From positions 1,681,501 through 1,745,500 of the forward strand of contig NC_063983.1 in assembly GCF_932276165.1 (NCBI RefSeq): a stretch of DNA of 64,000 bases, given 5' to 3'. Source of the stretch: Plutella xylostella. Lineage: Eukaryota > Arthropoda > Insecta > Lepidoptera > Plutellidae. Of the stretch, positions 32,205-43,974 are shown piece after piece. The notes below the pieces were generated by a model. That model was given only the letters and a program-made list of their open reading frames with translations, was not told the origin of the DNA and ran no database searches. Position 1 is the first letter of the stretch, and the number at the start of each line of letters is the position of its first letter. The translations under genes were made by a program, and so were the position numbers.

Positions 32205-32330
32205 AAATGCCAGTGGCGTGATTCATTCATTACATCGGGAGTGCCTCAGGGGCCTTAATTGGGACCGCTGTTGTTTACTCATACTCAGATGAAGGATTTT
32301 GCCGGATACTCGAGGTAGGCATAGAATACT
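32205..32330 (+). pseudogene. Reverse transcriptase fragment
   Basis: The frame reads TSGVPQGP, a stop, then LGPLLF (32235-32280), the conserved RT block. The flanking codons are degenerate. Confidence 0.65.
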
Positions 32331-33559
32331 CTTGAAGAGTAATAAGTGTATTGTCACATACTCTCAGCCATAGCTTAGTAAGGTTTAACTTATTTATTTT
32401 TTACGCATTCTGTTTAGTTGCAAAAGTAGGTAGGTACCTACGCAATGCCCCAATTGAATCTCTGCATTAAGATACCTACACAGTATTATTCAAGATTAAT
32501 GACTCGGTATTTTCTCGTTTTTATCAATACAGCTGTACAGTTAATATCATGGACGGATACACATTTGAGTGACGTTATCACTTTTCTGGAATTTATCGTT
32601 TAGCTATCTACCTATCTTAATGTTTATGAAACAACTGCCTTAAGTTTATTTGCATCTCAAACAGTTAAGACCAATCTTGGTAAACATTGTATGAATTTTT
32701 TGGAGTTAATGGCGTTTTACTTATGTTTGCAGTTTGATAAGCAATGTTAGGTCTGTACCTAGTTATGTATAATTTAAACGATAAGAAATATTATTTGGTA
32801 TAAGTTACAAAAAGCAATAACATAATTATTAATATTGTGTTAAAATGTTCAATGACATGCATAAACAAAATGTAGGCCTCTTTTAGTGTCGGAATTTTGC
32901 AAGTGGAACTATTTCATTGCCTGCCAGTGTGTGTTTTGTTTACAATAATTTTACTTAGGTACAATCATAACAAAAGCCATTACGAAATTAAAAACAGTTC
33001 GTAAGTGTAAATAGTTTTCTCTGGAATTTGAATTGGTTTTATGATTTTTTGTCGCGGACAAATACAGTTTTTTTGTTAAAATACTAATGTTTAGTTTGTT
33101 ACTACAATATTCCGTTATGGAGTGAAAGTCATACGTATAATATTATTTCACTCGCAAATAATGAATGACGTTTAATGTAGTTAGATGGAGTAAACCGACC
33201 ATTGCAATGAAATCACTCCGCTTATCGTAGAAAAGATTGATATCTGTAATTTAACGTCTATTTGAAATTTACTTATAAAATCGTGAGTTGTTTTATGTAG
33301 ACGTATTACACTGTTTCATCTTGATCCTTTTCAACACTACCATAAAGAAGGAATTGACATTACGTTACAGTTAGTACAAAATGTATTTAAAATTTTATTA
33401 AAAAAACTTAGCAATAGTTTTAGCGTAAAAATCGTTTAATTTTTGACTAAAAATATCGACTATTATTACCGAAATTAAAGTCACTTGCTTAATTTTCAAT
33501 AGAACTTATCTGTGTAATTGTGTATCTTAGCGGTTGTTTTTATAGTTAACCTTGTCCAC
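32331..33559. other. Probable intron sequence
   Basis: AT-rich, with no gene or repeat recognised. Confidence 0.35.
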
Positions 33560-33565
33560 TATTTT

Positions 33566-33800
33566 TACCCGACTGCCGAAGGAGGAGGGTAATGTTTTTC
33601 GATTGTATGTTTGTATGTATGTATTAATGGAAAGTATCGCAGGCGGGGACCAACTTGTGTATGTGCCACACAATGTATGTCCCTATCTAAGTAACATTCA
33701 GCTAAATGATGAACCCTTTGCTGGTCCCCGCCTGCGATACTTTCCATTAACATTGGGGCTTGTTTTCATATTTTTAGCGTGCAGTCGGGTTTTTTGTTTG
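33566..33800. mobile_element. Repeat with CCCGACTGCCGAAGGAG end carrying a nested MITE
   Basis: The outer repeat has inverted ends CCCGACTGC / GCAGTCGGG. Inside, 33624-33750 is a 127-bp unit with perfect 29-bp inverted arms (TTAATGGAAAGTATCGCAGG onward). TTAA stands at both extremes, which could be a piggyBac-type target or part of the arms. Confidence 0.75.
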
Positions 33801-34148
33801 TTTATAATTATATATTTTTTTGAACATTTTCTTGTTCTTTTCTAATCATTTCCTTTGTGTAAACACGTTACAAATCACTGTCATTGTCGATTGGCTTGAC
33901 TCATCATAAATGTCATAACTACATGGATACAGGAGGCCATGTCGATATCTGACCCCACTCGTAATTTAATTTAGAAGGGACACTTACCACTAAGTATATC
34001 TTTATCTAACTACCTATTTTTGGCAAGCAGATGCTGGTATAAACACTTAACAATGTACTTACCATCAAGATGGTGTGTCACCTACAAAAACTAAGTAAAA
34101 ATCTGGCCGCATTTTGTTTACTGTCAAACCGTTTTAAGTCCAATGAAA
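33801..34148. other. Probable intron sequence
   Basis: Nothing recognised. Confidence 0.35.
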
Positions 34149-34363
34149 CTAATCCTAACTAATATTATAAATGCGAAAGTAACTGTGTCTGTCTGTCTGT
34201 CTGTCTGTTACTCTTTCACGCCAAAACTACCGAACGGATTTGAATGAAATTTGGTATACATGCGGACTAGTCCCTGGGAAAGAACATAGGCTACTTTTTA
34301 TCCCGGAATTCCCACGGGAAAAACCTTCTTAAGGCGAAGCGAAGCTCGCGGGAACAGCTAGTT
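34149..34363 (+). mobile_element. Lep1-type Helitron-like repeat
   Basis: Carries TAATATTATAAATGCGAAAG, a (CTGT)n microsatellite at 34188-34208, ACGGATTTGAATGAAATTTG, TACTTTTTATCCCGGAATTC and AAGGCGAAGCGAAGCTCGCG, ending AGCTAGT. This is the widespread lepidopteran Lep1 non-autonomous Helitron-like repeat. A minus-strand relative is at 54082-54284. Confidence 0.82.
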
Positions 34364-34508
34364 CAAAATAAGAGTTCAGTGGTAGAAGTGGGGTGTTATT
34401 TGTCAAGACGTTTCTTTTGCACCGACACTCCATCTAGTTCGAATCAAAATATCGTTGTATAACCATGATGCTAACAGCCGTAAATTCGGTAGAAGAAATT
34501 CAAATCAT

Positions 34509-34935
34509 TAGGGGTCAGATGTCCGCGCGCCCGACTGTACTTACAGGTAATGATTGAGTTATGCTAACATTATTCTAGACACACTGGCTCTCGTCTCGTT
34601 GTCCGCAGAAATGCAACTAATCGTGACAGACTTATGCAAGCAGAAAGTTTTAAGCACTTTACGACTATGTGTTTCACGGGTCTCTCTAATATTTCACTTC
34701 GGCCCGGGTCTCCTATTTGCGCCGTGGGTCGCGTCCGGCGTCGCTCCGTAGGCCGCGTCACGATGCTCACTATAGAAATGTATACTGATGCGGTCTCCCT
34801 CACACGCCAACGTTGGCGCGTAGACGTAGTGAGTATCGTGACGCGGCCTACGGCGGCGACACTTGACGCGACCTACGGAGTAAATAGGAGACCCGGGCCT
34901 TCGTGTACGGAGAGGCGTAGAAATCTGACCCCTCC
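34509..34935. mobile_element. Palindromic element with GGGGTCAGAT ends
   Basis: Outer inverted ends GGGGTCAGAT (34511 and 34930 regions) enclose long GC-rich arms (34700-34765 against 34850-34902) sharing GGCCCGGGTCTCCTATTT and TAGGCCGCGTCACGAT. The several open frames on both strands are products of the palindrome. Confidence 0.75.
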
Positions 34936-35351
34936 AAGATAGCATTATTACTCAGATGCAACGTAACAGACGCATCGCATTCAGAATTCTTTGTATAAAA
35001 ATTCACACAAGTGCGTACACTTCAACAGCATAGCCGAAGCCGTTTTCCTAAAATTTCGATATGAACATTTGGTCCGTAGTATGTACGATCGGATAGGTGG
35101 CTGAGCTTAGGGCCTCTGGCGGTATTATTCACCTATTGCCCTGTTAGAAAGCGGCACCTCTCACAGTTATGTGTACTTACAGTCTATTGTGGGTCCGGGT
35201 CACTTGACCTTTCCTATATTTAGATTGCCATTCAGATCTGACCTGACCCCCTGATTTATTCTTGGAATGCTGAATACACAATTTACGGATGGGGTTTGTC
35301 GACGTGCAAAGGTAGTAGGAGTAGTGATAGAGCGGTAGTGGGAGCAGGTAT
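34936..35351. other. Probable intron sequence
   Basis: Nothing recognised. Confidence 0.35.
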
Positions 35352-35545
35352 TCTATTGTATTCTATTCTATTCTATTCTATTCTCTGTGGGGGTGTAAGT
35401 ACCCTGCACGTGGCTCTCTCGAGTGGAACCTTTGTGCATATTCCCAAGGTCTAAACTGCCTTCCTAAGCTTGGACCATTTCCCTCCACGCTGGTCCACTG
35501 CGGGTTGGTGGGTTCACATATCTAGATGTGCTAGATCTGTTAGCT
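35352..35545 (-). mobile_element. SINE family 2 fragment, tail half
   Basis: Matches 8061-8260: pentamer tail (TTCTA)n at 35352-35382, then GGCTCTCTCGAGTGGAACCT and GCGGGTTGGTGGGTTCACAT. The tRNA head is missing. Confidence 0.82.
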
Positions 35546-36040
35546 GTTACTAGATGTGTTAGCTATAGATAACAGTCTACATACATACATATGATTTAAT
35601 GAAAAATGTTTTTTTTCTCTACTATTAATATTTTATGTTCTTTTCAAGATCGCCTCATAAGTACACTAATATTGCAGTAGCATTCCCTATATATTCCCTA
35701 CCTACTTAGGTACTCTTTTTTTCGTGTGGACGGTACTTCAGCAGTTGTGGTGCTTATTGCATTAAGTTCCCAGAAAAAATGCTCGTACTTACGTTAGTTA
35801 AATAACAACGACTCACGCAGGAAGCGACCACACAGAATATTAATACTCTGTTATCTGTGTACGTACATGTTTTATTTATTCTGTGACATGGTTTCGGTGT
35901 ATTGTCGCCGCATTATACTTACACAGTTTAAGTATTCGGAATTAAACAAACGAAATAATGATTTTATTGTGCCTTTATAAAATTTCTTCATTGGTACTTA
36001 TGGTAACCTTTAGGATATAGATCAATCAATCAACCTACAT
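35546..36040. other. Probable intron sequence
   Basis: Nothing recognised. Confidence 0.35.
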
Positions 36041-36165
36041 CTTCATCATCATCATCATCATCAGCCAATAATCATCCACTGCTGGACATAGGCCTCTCCC
36101 AAGGAGCACCACAACACTCGGTCCTCGGCCTTCCTCATCCAACCACTGCCGGCTACCCGTGTGTT
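36041..36165 (-). mobile_element. RTE-type 3' end
   Basis: (ATC)n tail followed by CACTGCTGGACATAGGCCTC and ACACTCGGTCCTCGGCCTTC, read as the 3' end of a minus-strand RTE element. A second member at 43975-44190 has been rearranged. Confidence 0.75.
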
Positions 36166-36414
36166 TGCCTACATCTTACGATGTACCTATTAATAAGCTC
36201 GTCGCAGGGGCTTTATGGCGAAGTCAGAACGGAATAACTAGTGAGAAATTCAATACAATTTAAATCCAAAAATCGTTGTCAAAACAAGTTTGCGATAGGG
36301 AGGTAGAGTAGACACGTAGACACATACACATCATTAAGGGAAAAATCTGTTAAATTCGGAAATTCTTAAAATCCTTCTTTAAATAACTAAAATGTTTTTT
36401 TTTTCTTCTTTCAG

Positions 36415-36468
36415 GTGTTCATGACTGAAGACAGCAGCATTTTTCTTTAGCCGAGTGTCGATCAGAAG
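36415..36468 (+). other. Candidate noncoding 5' UTR exon
   Basis: A strong polypyrimidine tract and TTTCAG acceptor end at 36414, and a consensus donor GAAG|GTATGT begins at 36469. The 54 bases contain only a 9-codon upstream frame (ATG at 36421, TAG at 36448). It fits a second leader exon between the 31.5-kb block and the SH2D4 coding exon. No transcript evidence is available. Confidence 0.4.
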
Positions 36469-36764
36469 GTATGTTATTTTATAACCTAAAAAGCATATTC
36501 ATCATGGAATTTATAAATTGCTCTTGTTTGAAAAAGAAGCAATTACTAAAAATTACCAATAAGTAACTCATTTTCGCATTTTTCTATTATAAAAGTTACA
36601 GATAGACTACTTAGTGGGTATTTATATGTTTTTTTAGATACTTTCTCGAAATCGTCCGATGGCCCACCTTATGTTGTTTTATAATCCGGACCGCATGGAT
36701 TCGCTGATGCTACCTACATATACTTTTGTCTCAGTGGGGGCTTTTGGCCATAGAATGTAAGGGC

Positions 36765-37030
36765 CTTACCACAAAAAATTAACAGTTGTTTAGCGCTGTC
36801 AAACGCCTACCAAATCTGTCAAACTAAATTTGTTAAACAATGATGTCGATTCTGAAGGCAGAAAATCTAAATTTAGAGCTGTCATAACCTTAATTTCTTT
36901 GTTTAAAATTCGACTCTATGATTGTTTCCGTAAATGTCATTTTATGCTAGCAAATTTTTTTGTTTGACAGCGTTAATATTAGAATTTCTGCCTTCAGAAT
37001 CGACATCAATGTTTAAAGTTTTTTGTAGTA
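36765..37030. mobile_element. Imperfect palindromic element
   Basis: Inverted arms share ACAAAAAA..TTAA..GCTGTCAAAC and ATGTCGATTCTGAAGGCAGA. A decayed relative, recognisable by CCTTCAGAATCG, lies at about 39000-39170. Confidence 0.6.
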
Positions 37031-37204
37031 GCACAGTTAATGTCGAATCAAGTGCAATGCGCTGACATGATACGCTCTACATACCATTTACATCGACAAT
37101 GAGGGGTCACGCTAGCTTCACAAAAATGGACGAACGCGAGCTGGCATGCAATCGGTACGTTTAATGCGACGAGATAAAAGTCTAAGTTGAATATATATAC
37201 TTAC

Positions 37205-38057
37205 AGCAATTATGTATGCAGACTGCGAAATTTCTTGCCCACAGCCACCAAAATTGTGCTTTCTCAATCCCTACTTCTTCCTATTCTAGATTATGCCGAC
37301 TCATGTTATCCCGATCTTACCGAAGAGCAACTTAACAAACTTGAGCGCCTCCAGAATGTCTGTATACGGTTTATATTTGGTTTACGCAAGTATGACCATG
37401 TTTCAGAGTATCGCGCTAAGCTCAAGTGGCTCCCCATTCGCCTTCGCCGGAATACTCACATTCTTTCACTTCTTTACTCAATACTGTTTAACCCAGCGTA
37501 CCCCGACTATCTCAAAGAGCGATTTCACTTTCGACATGAATCCCACAGCCGGGGTTTGCGTTCCTCACAAAACCTACGGCTGAATATTCCACCCCATACT
37601 ACAAAATTCTTCAGTGACTCCTTCACCATACAAGCAATCACTTTATGGAACGATCTCCCACTTAGTATACGGAAAGCACCGTCATTGGCCTCATTCAAAA
37701 GGATGTTAAAAGACCATTTCCTCGGTTCTTGAATGAAGATCACTATATCCTCTTTAATATGCTTATTATTATATATAAGTAACGTGGTATGTATTTTATT
37801 ATATATTAATATATTATATATTATGATGCTAGGTATATAAATTATATATGTAAATATATTGTAGGTAGTATGTATTGGTATATTAAATATTTATGGTATA
37901 TTCTTTATTCCTAGTACACTTTACCCTTCTTTACATCTAAATATCCTTCCACCCAAAGGTTGTCTGGAAGAAATCGCTTTAAGCGATAAGACCGCCATTT
38001 GTACATATGTGTTAGATTAAGTTTTGTATTGTTGTCCATATTTTTGTGTGCAAATAA
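37205..38057 (+). pseudogene. CR1-like non-LTR retrotransposon, C-terminus and 3' UTR
   Basis: A frame to the stop at 37732 encodes LRNFLPTATKIVLSQSLLLP, LDYADSCYPDLTEEQLNKLE, RLQNVCIRFIFGLRKYDHV and WNDLPLSIRKAPSLASFKRM, the thumb/C-terminal region of CR1/Kiri-like enzymes. A 3' UTR ends GTGCAAATAAAG and runs into the pentamer array at 38058-38214. This is a typical 5' truncation (about 180 codons kept), and the frame is still open, so the copy is fairly young. Confidence 0.88.
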
Positions 38058-38214
38058 AGAATATCTTATCTTATCTTATCTTATCTTATCTTATCTTATC
38101 TTATCTTATCTTATCTTATCTTATCTTATCTTATCTTATCTTATCTTATCTTATCTTATCTTATCTTATCTTATCTTATCTTATCTTATCTTATCTTATC
38201 TTATCTTATCTTTA
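38058..38214 (+). repeat. (TTATC)n microsatellite, about 30 units
   Basis: An almost perfect array of TTATC pentamers about 150 bp long, formed as the 3' tail of the preceding retrotransposon. The frame reading LSYLILSYLIL is its translation artefact. Confidence 0.97.
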
Positions 38215-38221
38215 AAAAAAT

Positions 38222-38330
38222 AGCGGCAAACGTTTCGGCGGTAAATTCAATATGGCGGTGGTGGCGACGAGCCGCGCCGGCGGCGGCGCGCCTCTCTTGC
38301 AGCCCAGCGCGCATGCGCCATAGAGATGTA
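38222..38330 (+). promoter_or_regulatory. GC-rich block with NRF1-type palindrome (candidate alternative promoter)
   Basis: 109 bp of CpG-rich sequence in an AT-rich setting. It has CAATATGGCGG (YY1-like) at 38248-38258 and the perfect NRF1 palindrome GCGCATGCGC at 38309-38318. A 23-codon frame starts at 38252. It lies 15.6 kb upstream of the first SH2D4 coding exon on a consistent strand, so it could be an alternative start. Function is inferred from motifs only. Confidence 0.45.
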
Positions 38331-39812
38331 CCTAGTGCAATGTTACTTGCTTCCGAACTATGCTTGAATGAAAAAATAATCGATGCTGGATCGATTCCTG
38401 GGTAGGTACTTTTATTATAATCATATGCGTTTTTGGTAAATATAAATACGTACTCATCGGAAATAAGTAAGTACTGATAAGGTATTTGTGCTTTTGTAAG
38501 TATTCGATACTTTTCATATTCTTATATGAATATCATCCCTTACACAGTCACCTACTTAAGTATTAACGTAACATCATCATCAACTATTAAACATTGAAGT
38601 AAGTAAGTACTTACATTTAATATCGTGGATAGATGTAGAACTTAGTACCTACAAACTTTATTGGAAAACTATTGTTTAAAATATTGTAGTGCAATAATCG
38701 ATTATATTCGATTATTCTCAAAATTTTATCAACTTACCCCATCTCTACTATTTTATATTTTTTTAAATCACTCGGAAATGTCCATAGAGCACCATAGAAG
38801 CATTTTATAGCCAGAGTTACCAGTTGCAATAATGAATTATGAGTATGTTACATAAATATTTGAAATTATCACGAAAACCAATATAAATGCAGTTTATTTA
38901 ATGCTTTTAATTATTTTCAACTACTATTTAGGATAATTAAATTTATTTGGAGTACTTTAAGGTTAAAAAAGTTAATCGATATTTTCGATTGTAATATCCT
39001 TAAGTATATGGCCACACTCATTTTAAAGACGTCAAATGAGCCTTCTAAATTTAGTTGGCCGTTAAAATCGTTGCCTTCAGAATAGCAAAAATTAGCGCTG
39101 TCAGTTAAATTTAGAGATTTTAGCTCATTTTAAAATTAGGAAGTGCGCCCTTCAGAATCGGTACCATTGAACAGTTTAACTTGTTGGAGATTGGATTTGA
39201 TAGCTTTCATCAACATACCTACTCATACGAATCTAGCTCCCCTAGATTTCGGTAGAGAGACTAATATTATTAGCTTATACGTTTGACTTTTTTGGACCAA
39301 AATTTTATGACTTCTGAACAACTTTGGATCTGCGACTGTATTGGTCACGACTTCAGTAGATATAATAATGTACTTACTTAATAATGGTGAAATAATTATT
39401 AAAATTAGTCCAGTAGTTTCAAAGCAGGCAATATACTCGTAAGTATAGAGTTACACATCTAGGAAAGTCAAATTCACATAGCAACTGGGTTTAACTACTA
39501 GCATAATCTCGTAATCATAAAACAAGTAACAGAGCTGAACGATACCGAATTAAACTACTATAAAGCCTATAAAACGTGCAGTTGATAAGGATTACGACCC
39601 TTACGTTCACTTTTAAGGTTTAGTTTAAGCCTCTACAAATGTTTTTTTTACAGTACTTGCTTTTTAATCTCGTTATAGTGCACTTAACTGGCTTTAGGAT
39701 CTCATAGTGTATTTGATGTCACTATAATAGATATCGTTTTGTCTGAAACGGTTCTTTCGATTGAACCATGAACTGTTAGCTTACAGAATTTATCGATAAG
39801 ACACTTTCAGAA
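38331..39812. other. Probable intron sequence
   Basis: AT-rich. About 39000-39170 holds a decayed relative of the element at 36765-37030. Nothing else recognised. Confidence 0.35.
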
Positions 39813-39945
39813 GGCCTAGCACGGGGAACAATTAAGATGTGTCAAAAGTTCTCCGTCGCGCTCGCTTTTGAGGCTGCGCTATGTGAGTGAACGTAATGTA
39901 AAAAAATTGACACGTATTAATTGCGCCCCGTGCTAGCTCTTCTGA
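39813..39945. mobile_element. Palindromic MITE with GGCCTAGCACGGGG ends, copy 2
   Basis: Same family as 19473-19615. Inverted ends GGCCTAGCACGGGG / CCCCGTGCTAGC, with GTGTCAAAAGTT in the arms. Confidence 0.72.
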
Positions 39946-40292
39946 TTCTATAAGTTCGGTCCCCCGTTGAACTCTAATATATGGAAAATGCAATATCTAA
40001 GCTACAAGGCCTATCGGAAGGAAGTAAATGGCACTAGGTACATAATGTTGTCTATTTACCTACGTGATATGTATGATTCAGCTAATTGTATCGGAACGTA
40101 TGGCTAATGCCTTTTAAGATTGAAATTGTTTTTTTTATGATGTTTATAATGCGTAATGGTTGTAATTGTAATCCTGTAAGGTCATTAGAATTGCAGTTTT
40201 CCGTTTGTAACTCTATAAAAGGAGTTAATTAATATTAATTATTTGATACCTTTATTATTCCTTTCGTGCCAGTTGCAACTAGCAATAAAAAT
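39946..40292. other. Probable intron sequence
   Basis: Nothing recognised. Confidence 0.35.
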
Positions 40293-41030
40293 GGTTCTAC
40301 CTTTTTTGGCCTAAGATCTATTTGCCTAATCTCATATTGCATAATAACGTTTTGTCAAAGTCTCGTTTCGCCGAAAATCGTATGGCATAAATCTCTTTTA
40401 GTAAAAAGTTATTCCGCATAATCTTGTTTAGCCTAATAATGGTATGGCCAAATCTTGAATAGCCTAATAATGCTATGGCATAGGTTATACAAAGTAATAA
40501 TATTCTAACGAATTTAAATTTGATGGAGCGTCTCCCTACATAGCGCAAACTGGTGCCTTGTATTGTGGCTGCTATGTGGGAAACGCTTCGCTTTGCTTTT
40601 GACGATAATGTGTAACTAACACGCTCCTCCTCGCTTTACTCGTCGTCGCACCTATCTTTAGGCTTCGATCCCGTGGGGTTTAATGGCGTTTGTAATCATC
40701 ATAATGGTCATTCACTTTCGATATTTTGATCATTCAATATCGTGATTTTTAATGGATGTAAAAGAAAAATACTTACCACAATTTGTGCATTTACAATATA
40801 CTTAATATAGTATTTACTAAGATAATATTAGGAGAAACAAGATTATACCAATACGAACAATTTGAGCAAACGAGACTTAGGTGTTTCAAGTTTGTGCCAA
40901 AAGAGTTTTAGACGAAACGAGTCTTATGCCACATAAGTCTTGGCGAAGTGATGATTCTACCAAAAAAGTTTAGACCTTACGAGTTATGCGAAACTAGTTT
41001 AGTTTAGATTAGGCGAGATGAGGGGAACCC
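40293..41030. mobile_element. Family C repeat, copy 2 (738 bp)
   Basis: Collinear with 26998-27770, starting GGTTCTACCTTTTTTGGC and ending GAGGGGAACCC, so the terminal GGGTTC inverted repeat is clearer here. It contains the same phrases (GCCTAATAATGGTATGGCC, AGCGTCTCCCTACATAGCGC). Confidence 0.8.
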
Positions 41031-41237
41031 AATATAGAGCTTGTAATGTCAGCTTTCAAAATAAGTGTAGCGTTCTCTGTAAACGCGCGTCAGTTGTCAA
41101 ACACGAAAATGGAGAATGGCGTCCATGGCGGGAGATCTTTAATGCCTCATTAGGAGAGAAACACAAGCCCGAACCATTATCGTGGAGAAACGGTGATTTA
41201 CGCAACGTGTAGATATCTAGACCAGTGCGCCTGCGCA

Positions 41238-41388
41238 GGGGGGTCACTCTATATAACGAATAACTAAGTTTCAGAGCGTTGCTGGATCCTGGCTCGCGAG
41301 CCACGACTCTATCTCACAGTTATTAAACGTGCCGGTAGCACGACACCTCTCGTTCATTCGTTTTTCGTCAGTATAGAATAACCCCCCC
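41238..41388. mobile_element. Family A MITE, intact copy
   Basis: 151 bp with inverted ends GGGGGGTCACTCTATA and TATAGAATAACCCCCC. The interior has CACGACTCTATCTC and CTCTCGTTCATTCG. Other copies are 42941-43072, the nested one at 25283-26903 and a decayed one at 52754-52890. Confidence 0.78.
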
Positions 41389-42049
41389 GGTCCGATAGCC
41401 TATTTATTTCGCGAGAGCTATCTGCTAAAACCGGCTCTGCGGGGAGCGTTTACGGAGAAAGCTACCGTTTGTTACATTTACTTAATAAAGTTTTATGTTA
41501 ACGTCTTGAATAACAGGTTACCTACGTTGTTTAATTGCTCGGTGCGTTATTAACTGTTGATGATCAACACAATGCATAAGTAATTATGAAATGTTAATAA
41601 CTTTTATTTGATATAAAAAAACGGATTACCCTCCGCTGTTTGTCTTATTATGCGGTTGCACTACGGACAGAAATACAGATAATTGTTGATTAATTAATTA
41701 TTATAACGATGACCTAACACTTTCGTTTTCAGCTCGTTAGCAAAATACATTTTAAAACGGTTTCGCATATAACATAATAATAGGTTTTTAATTATAACGG
41801 GGTGTTAATTGGATTATGTAAGAAATTTAGTGCATAAAATAGTAGTGTAGAACGCATTTCTTCGCTTATTCATGCTACTGTCACTTTAATCATAATATTA
41901 TCATAATATTGGAGTTAAATTGTAAACACTAAATTAACACAAAAAATGTAAATGGAACCTTATGTTTCAAGTAATATAAATCTTCCCGTGGGTCTCTATG
42001 TATAATTATAGTCTATACCCCTGGACTGGAATATCGAGCTGGCTAAAAC
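41389..42049. other. Probable intron sequence
   Basis: Nothing recognised. Confidence 0.35.
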
Positions 42050-42140
42050 TAGGTAATACAATACAATCCTCTTTATTTGCACCAAAACAAAAAATAAAAC
42101 AAAAATTAAACTTAAAAATGAAAACAGTACAAAAAGTCGG
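42050..42140 (-). repeat. Non-LTR 3' terminus
   Basis: Minus-strand GTGCAAATAAAGAGG followed by ATTGT pentamers, the 3' end of a non-LTR element with no attached coding region. Confidence 0.55.
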
Positions 42141-42485
42141 CCTTATTGCTTATAGGTACTATAACTACCTAATAATTATAATGATATTAGATTATAATTT
42201 ACTATCTAGATCACTGATCTGTTGCATAACCTTATTTGCGTAGTTTAATCCACTTACATATTTATATTATGTTAGGATCTCCTCGCGCTAATATTTCAAT
42301 AATATTTTCACTTCTCTCCTGCAGAGAATAAATTATTCAAAACCAGTTGAATCTATTTATAATATGATCTAGATGCGTTATGTAACTTTCTATTTAGAAA
42401 AGTAGGTATTACGTTACCTATCTATAAACTGTATTGACGAATGGATCAGATATCTGCTTAAGTTTAAAAATAATAATTAAAAAAA

Positions 42486-42605
42486 CCACTAACCAGCAGT
42501 GGCCCCCGTGTTGGACTGAGCCTTTAGTTCCCTTCCTTCATTGGAATTACACCCGTGCCCCAGCAGTAGATAGGTACCTGACAGGTTCAGATGATGATAA
42601 TGTAT
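42486..42605 (+). repeat. Family B fragment
   Basis: Contains CCCTTCCTTCATTGGAA, ACCCGTGCCCCAGCAGT and a GATGATGATAA tail, matching the right half of 28700-28920 with deletions. Confidence 0.6.
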
Positions 42606-42940
42606 ATAGGTACCAGTAACTTTACTAAGTACGTGTCTTTCCCTTCGGCCCTTAAAGGTGTATCGATCAACCCAATATTCAAAAACTATGTCACATACAT
42701 ACAGACCTAATAGTAAAGAAAACTCAATTCGTGCCATAAACGTGAGTCTTGATTGCAAACGTGGCACTTCCAAACACTAACTCCGACCTACATAGAAGGA
42801 GATTTTTGGTACACAATCTGCTTATTAACTCTACCACGTCCCATATAGATAAACACGTTGGTACTCTCGGTACTTCTACTGGGTTCAATGACCTACCCCC
42901 GGTGTGAGTAAAAACGTACTACAAAATTAGTGTCGAGTCG
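42606..42940. other. Probable intron sequence
   Basis: Nothing recognised. Confidence 0.35.
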
Positions 42941-43072
42941 AGGGGTCACTCTATATGACTAAAACTTAGTTTCGCAGCGCTGCTGCTCGAGCCACGACTC
43001 TATCTCGTTGTATTAAACGTGCCGATGCACGAAAAGCTCTCGTTCTTTTTTCGTCAGTGTAGAGTAACCCTC
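42941..43072. mobile_element. Family A MITE, second copy
   Basis: Ends GGGGTCACTCTATA and GTAGAGTAACCC; the shared interior reads CACGACTCTATCTCG. TCGA lies on both outer sides and might be the target duplication. Confidence 0.75.
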
Positions 43073-43728
43073 GAGAGTAGAGAGCAGTGAACGACGGGCG
43101 ATGTCCCACTTGGATGTTTGTTTGAGCTCAAAAACGTGTAAAAATAAGTCTGCGTCAGAAATGACTGATGTTGCAAGACTAAATGCATTGTTAATGCTTG
43201 ATTTTGAGATATTTTATGTCGGAAATTTATCATAGTTTCCTGAGACGTATGGAATGTGGACATCATCATAATGTTATAAAAATACGACCGGTGTTGCTGA
43301 TTAAAATACATTGACTTCTCACCGAAACATTACTTATACACTTACAAAAAATATACTTAGTAACTAACTTATATGAGATCACGAAAAAGGTAAAAAACTG
43401 TCACCTCTAGTGCCTATGAATAAAAAAACAATGCCCACTGGCTTAAGCTAAAATCGCTGGGCTTCACCAACTACTGACTGAGCCAACCAAAAAAAGATGT
43501 CAGTCACACACACACACACGCATCCAAAGTTTTTGTGCGAACACGTGTGTTAATAAAAAACAATACCAGCTTTACTAAACTTTTAGTAAGTACTTAAAGC
43601 TTCTTCTGATGACGGTATTAAATTTCGCAATGGACCCTCGCGGTGGTGAAATAATAATAACCGAGTTGTTTACCTTTTAGCCAAAACGTTTTGGATTGAG
43701 TTTCATCATCTAGGCTTTAAAGGTCTTA
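43073..43728. other. Probable intron sequence
   Basis: A (CA)n run at 43506-43520. No gene recognised. Confidence 0.35.
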
Positions 43729-43870
43729 GGGCTTGTACACAAACCTGCGTTGCGACGTCGCATCGCAAAAACCTGCGCCAGTACCTAATCAAGCATTTGA
43801 CCTGAAAAACTGTCAAAACAGTCGCAGATTTTTGCGATGCGACGTCGCAACGCAATCTTGTGTACAAGTC
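43729..43870. mobile_element. PIF/Harbinger-type MITE with TTA target duplication
   Basis: 142 bp. The inverted arms of about 45 bp contain TGCGTTGCGACGTCGCATCG on both sides. The ends GGGCTTGTACACAA / GGACTTGTACACAA are flanked by TTA (43726-43728, 43871-43873). Confidence 0.85.
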
Positions 43871-43974
43871 CTTACTTACCCATAACATGATGTTCAAGTT
43901 GTACTACCCTATCATACCGCAATTTTATGTGTAAGTACCTAAATTTAACGAAATCATTTAAATAATAGATTCAT

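Noticed and set aside
34570..34945. Overlapping frames of 65-102 codons
   Set aside because: Products of a GC-rich palindrome; the same residues appear in reverse on the other strand.
37999..38223. 75-codon open frame reading repeated LSYLI
   Set aside because: Translation of the (TTATC) microsatellite that forms a retrotransposon tail.
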